This document shows positions 1 to 12,886 of a stretch of 64,000 nt of DNA, piece by piece. Made by a program: the position numbers and the translations under genes. This DNA comes from Mixophyes australis. Its lineage: Eukaryota; Chordata; Amphibia; Anura; Limnodynastidae. The notes under the pieces are model-generated. The model saw nothing but the letters and a program-made list of their open reading frames with translations. It had not been told where the DNA came from and made no database searches. The stretch is from NCBI GenBank assembly GCA_036250195.1, contig JAVHZZ010000003.1, positions 57,556,289 through 57,620,288 on the forward strand, in the 5' to 3' direction. Position 1 is the stretch's first letter, and the number at the start of each line of letters is the position of its first letter.

Positions 1-1185
1 GCGTACTCTGATAAATGACACATCGGTGATCATTGAAACTATTTTACACTGGCATTTGTTAAGCATCTACTTATTGAATGGAAACTGGAAACTTGCAGTT
101 GCCGTATACTTTGTAAAATCTTTTAAAGTTTTTAATGAATCTCTTTATACTTTATGGTTATTCTTCCAAGATTGGAATTTTGCATTGCTGAGCTCTCAGT
201 TGGGCGGAGTCAGTGAAGTTCACCCAGACCACCCACATAGTTGGGCCTAGCAGACTCCGCCCCTCAACAGTTCTCCAAGGTACAATGTTTTGCTGCTGAA
301 GAGAGGACATTTCTTCTATTGTGGGACCTTTATCAGTGCCGTTATGCACATTGTTTTCAAACGTTTCTCTGAAATTTTTATATGGAAATCAATCAAGGTT
401 AATGAGAGATGTTATTGACATTTTTGTAACAGATGTTCTTTAGAGGGAGAATGGGTTGTCAGGCTGAAAATGGCCCACTTCCGACTAGATAAACGAATAA
501 ATATGTTTCCCATAGTCTCTTCCCATCAGCTTTTTGTCACCAGCCTGCAGGCACACTTTCATGGGAACATATTTTCAGCCTTCTGCCGTATACATGTAAA
601 TCATAGGCTGTTGAGGACATTGAGTGACTCACCCTGAATGCACAAGTTTCCCCCACAAGGCGGCTGCCGTCCAGGTTTAACGTAAAATTGAATCAAATGC
701 TTTGGCGCTCAGTGTAAAATGATGCTGGCAAGTGAGAGCTGCAGACAGGAGCTGGGCCAGCATAGATTCCTGGACGTACCCCAACATTTTCTAGGCACAT
801 ATATCTGTTGCTGCAACGTTAAGACTTGATAGTATTCTCTGTATTTATTTACAGTTGTTTTCAGTCGAAAAATGTGATATCACTAAGTTTGTTCTGTACT
901 TGTTAATAATGAAGCATGTCTAACTTTTACCTTTTTGTCTGTAGTACGGCTTCAAATACCCTTATTTAAAGTCTACATCTGCGTCCTCTGCCTGATGTCA
1001 TAAGGTTCTAAATCATAAATTCCCTGTATACCTTGATATCTATAGCCCGTCTCTAACAAGCTGTACTGTAGCAGGCAAGGCTTCAGCCTTTCTCATCTCT
1101 TCTATAACATAGTGCGCTCCTTTCGTGAAACTATATGTAATTTAGTAAATATATACAACTTAAAGTTTATGTTCTTGTCTTGCAG
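1..1185 (+). other. pxdn intron (3' part), no exon seen
   Basis: The stretch runs up to the first visible acceptor (tcttgcag at 1185). I find no LRRNT-like cysteine cluster or signal peptide here. Positions about 186-263 contain a weak inverted pair (GGCGGAGTC and GACTCCGCC) that may be an old MITE. Otherwise it is AT-rich unique-looking sequence. Confidence 0.5.
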
Positions 1186-1257
1186 GGATCTACGGTTCAA
1201 TAGAATAAAGGATATTCAACCAGGTGCATTTAGACATTTGAAGAATCTAAACACTTT
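1186..1257 (+). CDS. pxdn: pxdn exon, LRR 1
   Basis: This 72-bp exon is preceded by tcttgcag and followed by gtaagt. Its first base completes a codon from an upstream exon, and the translation then begins [15 protein letters not shown] and ends in NLNTL split across the junction (TT|A). It is one leucine-rich repeat of the 24-residue extracellular type. The phase (one base in, two bases out) is the same in the next four exons, as expected for duplicated LRR exons. Confidence 0.96.
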
Positions 1258-3764
<2,507 letters not shown>

Positions 3765-3971
3765 TAAGTAGTTTTTGCCTTTTTTTCTTTACTTTTGCTA
3801 TTCGTAATTGATGCATAACCTACATTGGAGAATTGGAGCTAAAATATAGACAGATGCTTTCAGCTTTGTTCACAAATATCAAGTTCAACATTCATTTGAT
3901 TAAACATCCAGAACCACATGATTCTTCAGTACTTGTGAGATGATCCAGGCCACTTTCCAGGTTCAGGATCA

Positions 3972-4535
3972 GTGACTAGATCAAGGTATGGTAGAGTAGG
4001 GGGGCAATGATTAGATGAGAGTAAGGGTAGATTAGGGGGGACAGGGACTAGATGAGGGTAATGGTAGATTAGGGGAGGACAGGGACTAGATGAGGGTAAG
4101 GGTAGATTAGGGGAGGACAGGGACTAGACGAGGGTAAGGGTAGATTAGGGGAGGACAGGGACTAGACGAGGGTAATGGTAGATTAGGGGAGGACAGGGAC
4201 TAGATGAGGGTAATGGTAGATTAGGGGAGGACAGGGACTAGATGAGGGTAAGGGTAGATTAGGGGAGGACAGGGACTAGACGAGGGTAAGGGTAGATTAG
4301 GGGAGGACAGGGACTAGATGAGGGTAAGGGAAGATTAGGGAGGGGACAGGGACTAGATGAGGGTAATGGTAGATTAGGGGAGGACAGGGACTAGATGAGG
4401 GTAAGGGTAGATTAGGGGAGGACAGGGACTAGACGAGGGTAAGGGTAGATTAGGTGAGGACAGTGACTAGATGAGGATTAGGGAGGACAGGGACTAGATG
4501 AGGATTAGGGGAGGACAGGGACTAGATGAGGATAA
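3972..4535 (+). repeat. 38-bp minisatellite, G-rich, about 14 copies
   Basis: The unit is about 38 bp and repeats without spacers; the GGGACTAGA landmark recurs at 4044, 4082 and 4120. The first and last copies are diverged or shortened. Several units contain GGGTAAGGGTAGATTAGGGG followed by AGGACAGGG, which fits a canonical four-run G-quadruplex pattern on the gene's sense strand. Sub-variants (GGGTAATGG and GGGTAAGGG) alternate along the array. Confidence 0.9.
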
Positions 4536-5812
4536 GTGCTAAGCAGCAAGTTAGTGGGGAAAAAGTGTTTGAATAATGAAGGATGGTCCTAAAGTGAAAG
4601 TAGGTTGAACTTTCTAGTAGCTGTGTTCACATGTTGCCTTTTTATCTGGGTATTTCCAAAGTCTGGCAAATGGATATACACCTAGAAATGGGATTAATGA
4701 GCAGTTGGGCACACATACTCCATTTAAGTGGCAGTAGGAATAATTCCCCACCTGCGACCATCACTTTATTAAATGTTATTAGTACCTCTCTTACCTTGGT
4801 CAACGTATTTTATTTTAAATTTATCTTTAATTCTGTGCAATTCTTGTAAACCTGCTCTGTTCCTTTACATTCTTTCAACTAATCTACGTATATTGGTTTA
4901 TCTGAGTTTTTTTTTTTTATTTGCTTTCCTTTTTTCCAAGTAAAGACAGTTGTAGAATTAGAATACATGTTTTGGAGAGAGTTTCTTTAAGCCTCTTCTT
5001 GCAGCTGCTGTCCCTCTAGCTTTGTATGGAGTCCATCCAAAGTTTGGATCAGTCACAGACCTACTGATATGGAAAGAATGAAGAATGCTATGAAAGCAAG
5101 GGATAACTAGGACAGGAAGGGTGGCTTCTGTTTCTACTATATTAAAGCTAGATTAAACAGTCCATTCCAGACAATACAACTATTTGTGAGATGGATATAT
5201 TCATCTCTGAAGAACATATTATATGTATCAGTGTTGGAACTGGGGTGCCTTAGGCCCACCCATAGAATGTTCTTTGTGGGCCCACCCTTGCGTTTAAAAA
5301 AGAAAGTATTGTACATAGTACATTCCTAATACAGAGTGCAATCCTCTGAGCCCAGCAATGCTTATATACTCATTGCACCCCACATTGTGCCTACATGTGC
5401 CCGCACTTTGTACCCAGCATTACCCATACACATGCCAAGGCAGGGTCAGATATGGAGTATGATTTTTTTATAATGTGAGTGTGGTTTTACACAGCTAATT
5501 TAATATCTGAAAAATTGATTCTTCAAAGAGCTATAATAAAATATATTGCAAGCCTATTTTCAATGGATGCAAGCTAAGATGTGTATGTTAGAGACCTCTC
5601 TGCAATACAAATAGCATTCTAGTGGCCTCTATATATTACATCAAGCATTGTAGTGTCCTGTATACACTCCAGTGACTAATATGCAATCCAGAGAGCATTC
5701 TAATGAGCTACGTACAGTGCAGATCATTCTAGTGGCTCAAGATGCAGTGCAGGCAGGGTCCCTGAAGCCCTTCACGATGCGTTTACTGTGTACATATTAA
5801 TCAGGGAATCGC

Positions 5813-5935
5813 CATCATCGGCTGTTTATATAGCGCCACTAATTCCGCAGTGCTGCCCCATTGGCGCTTACAGTCTATATTCCCTAACACACAGACCGAG
5901 AGAGAACAGTGCTTTCAGGCAGAAGTGCTGAGGCA
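5813..5935 (-). mobile_element. SINE-like fragment, internally deleted
   Basis: It begins CATCATCGGC, then TTTATATAGCGCCACTAATT, GCAGTGCTG and TTACAGTCTATATTCCCTAA, and ends with a GGCAGAAGTGCTGAG-like piece. These are the two ends of the family seen in full at 45400-45766, joined across a deletion. The element's own orientation is the minus strand. Confidence 0.65.
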
Positions 5936-7474
5936 ATGTGCTTAGACTAAGATCATGATTGATGATTATTTTTTTGTTGTATTTTTTTTTTTAGCTTTGA
6001 GGGAAGGTGGGGGTATATAAGTGTGTGTGATTTGTATTTTATTATTTAAGCTGATGCTTCCAATGATTATTCTGCTGCCCTTTTTAAAAAAAAAAGAAAA
6101 AAATCAGTGCCTGCCTGTCATGTTGTAGTGAAGAGATTTGAGAGCTGAACTGATACATATAAGCTTAAGGTGGAAGGGGACATACCCACTGGGGATTCAG
6201 ACTAGTAATGATATTGTTAAACTCTGACCTGACTAAATTTGCCTATGTAGTATAAGTGATTAGACATTTTAGTATAAATGCTCTGTCTGAGATATATTAA
6301 GCTCACGGTTATCTAATACGGAACACGTTTTAATGTAAGCACCGAGGTTTATAGTCGGGGTAATTGCAATAAACAGCATGAAAGTCTCCCCAAGTTTATT
6401 GGAATATACAGCCAGCTCATATTTTATCTTTTATTAATGTCCTATCAGACCACTGAGTTTAAATAGAGAATGCCCAGGCCCCAGCTACGGCCCAAAATCA
6501 CCCACGTATCATTGAATTAAGCAGATTTCGGGTAGTCGAAGCATAAGACTATGGCAGTCCAGCTGTCGATGAACTACAATAGATCTCCTGAGAATTGCAA
6601 GTCACTAACATAGTTGGTTTGCCAACCGTTTCCCAGCTCTCGTGCGTCCCACGTCTAGCCTCGGAGGTTGCGTGCTTTTTTCCTCCTCTGGCCAATGTAG
6701 TTTTCCTTTGGGCGTTCAACAGTAGTTTTTATCTCGGCTGAGCATTCTGGAAACAATACTGCTTTTTCCCAGAATAACTTTTATTTGAGCTGTTTGGGAA
6801 TAATATTAGTATCCTTTTGGCAAATTCTCAGCTCATTGTGAATAGTTTGTACACGCCTGTATATGACTCTGAATGAGATCTATTCTACTCCTAACACCCG
6901 TTAAGAAAAATAGTTGTCGGATTTCCATGTTCAGTGATCAAATTACTATGTAATTACATGGATATTTATTAACAAAACGCAACCCTACGGCTAGAACATT
7001 GATTGATATAAATGTTGGAACTGAACAGAAGAAAAATCTATATCTTACAAGTTTGTAAGTACAGATCTGTATGTGCAGTCATGGAGGGGATATGGAATAA
7101 TCATGGGGAGTCTGTTCAGGAAATAAATGACATAAATTACTCACTGTGTCGTTCTGAATAATTGCTGCTGTTCTGTACACTGTCCAAAGTGTAATATATG
7201 AGAAAAGTGTGCAAGTTTCATTGCAGAACAAATAAACCAAGATTTATAATATAAGGAAATTATCATAGAGAACTAATAACATTTTTATAGAATATTAATA
7301 AGTACACTAACCTACAGTAGCTGTAGTGGTGATTTGTAATTTGTTTCTAATGTCTTTTGTAATGTGTGAAATCAAGTTATAGCCGCTCACATGATGATAA
7401 TGTGGAATGACACAGGGGTAATGATGATAAACACTGCACTAAATAGAAAGAAAACCTATTCCCTCAATTTAGAC

Positions 7475-8156
7475 CAGTGATCAGAGCCGGATTAACAATA
7501 GGGCTAAAGGGGCTACAGCCCAGGGGCCTAGGGCATCTCGGGGGCATTCCGGCATTCATCGGGTCAGGGGCATCCCCGCCCCCGACTGTCACCTGTTCAA
7601 GGAGAATGGCAGGCAGCTAACAGCAAATGTTATGCTGTTAGCTGCCTGCTGTCACTGTAGTACTTGCGCTGTGCGCAGTAATCTCCTTACTGAGGAGATC
7701 TCGTGAGAGTGAGACTGAGTCATAGTCTCTCTCTCACGAGATCTCCGCAGTAAGGAGATTACAGCGCAAAGCGGAAGCATGGAAGAATTACAGGGAGTGG
7801 AACAACGGAAGGAGGTAAGCTCACGGGGAGGGGCTCATGGTGGGGGCCACACAGGACCCTTAGCCCAGAGGCCTCCCTTCCCTTAATCCGGCCCTGCCAG
7901 TGATGGGCGACAGGCCCCCCCCCCCCACACACACATACACACACACACCACCGATTCTTCACCTGCGGCTCCCATCTCCTTCATGCTTGTAACACTTGTC
8001 TATAGGGCCTGCTGATATGTTATTACAGATAGGGGTCTCTCTTTGATTAATTGTATTTTTTTGAACTTATTTGAGATTAAGGGTAATGTGCGGCCCTGTG
8101 GAAGGTTAGAGGGCTGCCCATGCGGTCTCTGGAGTGTATCAGGTAGCCTATCCCTG
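7475..8156. mobile_element. second hAT-like MITE, split by the first
   Basis: The sequence starting CAGTGATGGGCGA at 7898 and ending GCCTATCCCTG at 8156 resembles hAT MITEs with CAGTGxTGGGC termini. A related copy lies at 29406-29638, sharing GAGATTAAGGGTAATGTG. The 415-bp element sits inside its left terminus, so its first bases appear on both sides of the insertion as that element's target duplication. Confidence 0.7.
7482..7896. mobile_element. 415-bp non-autonomous hAT element
   Basis: The ends are CAGAGCCGGATTAA and TTAATCCGGCCCTG, near-perfect terminal inverted repeats of about 14 bp. The element is flanked on both sides by the 8-bp direct repeat CCAGTGAT (7474-7481 and 7897-7904), the duplication length typical of hAT transposons. 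Inside are two strong inverted repeats, one around GCAGGCAGCTAACAGC/GCTGTTAGCTGCCTGC and one around CGTGAGAG/CTCTCACG. It has no transposase frame, so it would move only with a transposase supplied elsewhere. Confidence 0.88.
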
Positions 8157-9115
8157 ACTATATAGACGTTGCTTATGGCTGGTAATACACCTGTGATTTG
8201 GAAGCATCATTTTATGTTGTTAAAAAGCAGCAGCTACCTAATGTTCATATAACAGTGGGATCTGCCTTTTTCTGTCACAGTACCAGTTTCCAAAGTGCGT
8301 AACGATCATGAACATTACACGTAGTATTTTCGCTTAGCAGGTAAAAAAGCATTGCTGACATCCAAGTGAATTGAAATGAATGTAAAATGCTCTGTCCTGT
8401 CACACACACGCTGTAAATATCTGCAGTATGAAAGCAGTGGGGCCCCTAGCAGAGACACCTATCACAACTCGCCTAATATTTCTGAGCTTTTGTAAGCACA
8501 GAAATCTGCTTCTTCTAAACCCCAGGTGTGAAACCAGCCCGATGAGCGTGGAATCTGTACCCCAAGGAACTGCCACATCTCTCACAGAGAGAATGTTGGT
8601 GTCAGCAAGTAATAAATGATACGTTGTTTGAAGTGTCAGGGCCTTTTTACACAGTGAACTCGGTTCATTTCAGGTTGCCAAGCCCTCCAGCACTCCTCCT
8701 GTTATAACCCGACATATTTTTTTTGTAGTTGCCAAGATGATGACAAAACAACTACAGAATTTGTACAGTTTTCTTTTTTTGTTTCCCTCTGGTTTTATAT
8801 TCATAGTATGAAATCATGCATAGGTTTTTATTAGAATGTTGAGTTTTCAGTTGTTCTTAGATGATTTGTTAAACCTGCTCAGACTTGTTAAGAAAGAAAA
8901 AGAAGCATTGAATGTAAAGATCACAATATGGGATATTGCAACTAATTGCTTGTACAATTGAAAGACAACTGGAGGAAACATTCCTGAAATACATACTTAA
9001 CACTTGCTGTTTTAGTGCAACTACTAATGATGTTTTCTCAGACTTGCAATTTATCAGAGCTTGTTGATTTGTAAATCACAAACTTCCAGGTTCTAGAATC
9101 CTAGAGGAACAATGT

Positions 9116-10033
9116 GACTAACTGACCATCTCTAATCTAACCTACTGCAGACTAACTGACCTTCTCTGATCTAACCTACTGCAGACTAACTGACCTTCTC
9201 TGATCTAACCTACTGCAGACTAACTGACCTTCTCTGATCTAACCTACTGCAGACTAACTGACCTTCTCTGATCTAACCTACTGCAGACTAACTGACCTTC
9301 TCTGATCTAACCTACTGCAGACTAACTGACCTTCTCTGGTCCAACCTACTGCAGACTAACTGACCTTCTCTGGTCTAACCTACTGCAGACTAACTGACCT
9401 TCTCTGGTCTAACCTACTGCAGACTAACTGTCCTTCTCTGGTCTAACCTACTGCAGACTAACTGTCCTTCTCTGGTCTAACCTACTGCAGACTAACTGTC
9501 CTTCTCTGGTCTAACCTACTGCAGACTAACTGTCCTTCTCTGGTCTAACCTACTGCAGACTAACTGTACTTCTCTGGTCTAACCTACTGCAGACTAACTG
9601 TCCTTCTCTGATCTAACCTACTGCAGACTAACTGTCCTTCTCTGGTCTAACCTACTGCAGACTAACTGTCCTTCTCTGGTCTAACCTACTGCAGACTAAC
9701 TGACCTTCTCTGGTCTAACCTACTGCAGATTAACTGACCTTCTCTGATCTAACCTACTGCAGACTAACTGACCTTCTCTGATCTAACCTACTGCAGACTA
9801 ACTGACCTTCTCTGGTCTAACCTACTGCAGACTAACTGACCTTCTCTGGTCTAACCTACTGCAGACTAACTGACCTTCTCTGGTCTAACCTACTGCAGAC
9901 TAACTGACCTTCTCTGGTCTAACCTACTGCAGACTAACTGACCTTCTCTGGGCTAATCTACTGCAGACTAACTGACCTTCTCTGATCTAACCTACTGCAG
10001 ACTAACTGACCTTCTCTGGGCTAACCTACTGCA
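9116..10033 (+). repeat. 34-bp minisatellite, 27 copies
   Basis: The unit is GACTAACTGACCTTCTCTG followed by ATCTAACCTACTGCA. The 918-bp span equals 27 exact 34-bp periods. Nearly every junction forms CTGCAG. Variants (GATCT/GGTCT and TGACC/TGTCC) occur in runs, showing block-wise spread of changed units. There are no unique spacers, so this is not a CRISPR array. Confidence 0.95.
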
Positions 10034-10548
10034 ATCCAGCAAGAGTTTAACAAGCTACTAAAATGATAATGTAGGAACTCTGGTTCGTCATGTGCTGCTT
10101 CAGTCTTTGCCTTCAGAATGAAGATGTTCGGCTAGTTAGTAAAACATCAGTGTGTCTGCAGGTCATAGGTGATAAACACTTACGGGCAGAAAGGGGCAAG
10201 TCCATGTACATTGGGTTCAGGTGCAGTGAGTGCAGTTAAATAGAGCAAACAGCATCCAAAACACGTTATCACTGCACCCCACTGTGAGCGCAGGTGGGTA
10301 TGGGGTCATCGGAACCAATAGGTGCCATATGTTATGTTAAAACAAATGCAGCCTTCAATTTTTCAGTGTACGTTATGTTATTTTGTGAATTGCATATGTA
10401 TGGTGATGTTTTACAAGTATTTTTGTGTGTCTGTTTAAAGCGTATTTGTCACCTCATTCCCCTCTGACCTCCCTCATACTACCGGTCCCTAGCATATTGG
10501 TTGGCCACATTCGTCCTTCACTATGTGCATGCTGCAGGTCTACTTTAA

Positions 10549-10683
<135 letters not shown>

Positions 10684-11879
10684 TAAGTGACCGTTGTACT
10701 ATTTTGTGTACTTGTCTCAGAATTGTTAAGCATTGTTAAGTAGAACGTCTTCTAGTTTACCTGCCCCTCATGAGCAGGCCTGGAAGAGACTAATGAAAAT
10801 GTTCTCACAAATGTGTCATTTTTTTATGTCTTAATGTTAAATGTTTTGTTTTGTTTAGCTTGTGTCTATGTACTTTTGTTTATATTACTATTGTGTTTTG
10901 TTTTACAATTGGTATTTTAGTGGCATTAGAAGTCTGTGGAGATTTTTTGTACTTACAGGTGAAAGTAAGGCATATTTTGTCCAGACTTGACACTGGAAAT
11001 TGCACTTATTATACATTGAGTGTAATTCTGCTAGGCAAGTAGCCTAGCAGAGACCATACAAGGACGGAGCTTGTTACTTCTCCTGAGTGACTAGCGACAG
11101 GATTTAGTAGTTGGATTGATCACTTCTGGCACGACTGGGTCCTGCAAGAGCTGTCGGAATATGACCACGCACAGACCAATATTGGTCATTTGCTGCCCGT
11201 ATTTACCAATATTTCCCATAATGATCCGATTTACTTTTGTCAGATTATCATCAGGGATAGTTTGGGTCAGCACACACTGAGATTACTGCAGTGTGTTCGG
11301 CCTACAAAGACAGGCCATTACCAATCAATATTTTATTGGGATCCAATAGATATTGATCAGGACAGAGGGTAAAATCAATTGATAATTTCACAATTCTGTC
11401 TAAAGCCATTACTATTATTACTACATATGTAGTTTGTAAAAAGGGTAGGTGTACTTTAAAAATAGAATTGGGATTCTTATTCATTAACTAATCAAACCTG
11501 AACCTAAGATTACTTCTATCAGTACTTATATGTACTACCTTTTTATTGTATTAATTTAATATATATTGTGTGTGTGAATATAATTGTATGTGTATTTACA
11601 GTGCTATGAGGTTTCATCCCCTTTGACAGTTTTCACATTTTTTTTTCCTTGATCAAACACAACAATCAATGTCAATTCCTGCATAAAAATCTGAAGTTTT
11701 TCTTAATGCATTATAAATAAATGTTTAACCTTTTGTTAAGAACCACCTAAACAAACATTGTTGCAATTAGCTGTTTGCAGAGGTCACAGAACTGATTGGA
11801 GTCCCCCTGTGTACAGTTAATGGTTTTTAGTTGTTTAAAAATGAATACACCTCTCAGATTCTACCATCTATTTTGTGTG

Positions 11880-12760
11880 TTTCCAAACAAGAGCTTCATC
11901 ATAAAGATCAAAGAACGTTTCAAATAATTTTTAATATAGCAGTGATCACTGTTAAGTCAGTCATAAAGATATGTAGAGCATATGGTACAACTGTGAATTT
12001 ATCTAAAACCGGTTATTCTCCAAAACTGGGTGTCCGTGGCAGAAGGGAACTTGTTAATGAGACCTGTGACACATTAGAGTTAGTCTTCCATGTCGGAGAT
12101 GGGAGAAGGTTTCCATGGGACAATTAACCAGGAAGCATACAAATCTGCGCTTCAATGGAAGGTAGCAAAAAGAAAAGAGTTGTTGGTTAAATTTCACCTA
12201 GAGTTTGCTTGGAAGCTTGTGGGAGACCCACATACCAAGTGGAGGAAGATTCTATTGTCTGATGAAATCATGATTGAACAGTTTGGCATCAACAATAGGT
12301 GCACAAGTATGCATATGATCCCAAGAACACTATACCTGTCGTGAAGCATGGATGCAGGGGCATACTGCTATGGTGATACTTGTCGGCTGGTAGAGACTGG
12401 AAGCTTGTTAAAATAGAGGGCAACGTGGAAGGAGCAAGATACAGACAAATATTGCAAGAAAACTGCAATAAATCTTTGCAAATATGTTTATTATAGCAGG
12501 ACAATCACCCAAAGTATACAGCAAAAGCCACATTGGAATGTCGTAAACCCCCCCCCCCCCCAAAAAAAAATGAATGAATGGCCCAGTCCAGACGTAAATC
12601 CCGTTCAGTGTGCGGAATGATTTGAAAATTTTTGTTGCAACTTTCCACATCCAACCTGTTGGAACCCGACCATTATTCCACAGAATGTCTGAAAATTGCA
12701 GTGTCTGGATGTGAAAAGCTGGTAGAGATTACCCCAATAGACTGGCAGCTTGGTCACAAC
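11880..12760 (+). pseudogene. degenerate Tc1/mariner transposase
   Basis: Broken plus-strand frames give an N-terminal helix-turn-helix-like segment (around 11890-12070: VKSVIKICRAYGTTVNLSKT, then a G-rich linker). A middle part has WRKILLSDE (12240-12268). C-terminal pieces resemble QDNxPKxTAKATLE (12497-12537) and EWPSPDVNP (12576-12602). These are the landmarks of Tc1-type DDE transposases. Many stops and frameshifts make it inactive. A poly-C/poly-A run at 12548-12569 disrupts it further. Confidence 0.82.
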
Positions 12761-12825
12761 TCATCATAATCAACATTTATTTATATAGCGCCAGCAAATT
12801 CCGTAGCGCTTTACAATTGGAACAA
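12761..12825 (-). mobile_element. isolated LINE 3'-tail fragment
   Basis: About 60 bp, nearly identical to the 3' end of the LINE that starts at 12887 (TCAACATTTATTTATATAGC, GCCAGCAAATTCCGTAGC, GCTTTACAATTGG). It is separated from that LINE by about 60 bp. It looks like a severely 5'-truncated second insertion at the end of the Tc1 remnant. Confidence 0.75.
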
Positions 12826-12886
12826 CTAAAGCTGTTTCTACTAAGAATTAAAACAGGATGGTTGTTTGGCTATACTGGGCAGAAAA

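Noticed and set aside
4010..4535. Interstitial telomere repeats
   Set aside because: TTAGGG/TAAGGG occur only as parts of a 38-bp unit and never in pure tandem TTAGGG runs.
9116..10033. Possible CRISPR-like array (34-bp repeats)
   Set aside because: Units are directly adjacent with no unique spacers, and the context is a vertebrate intron.
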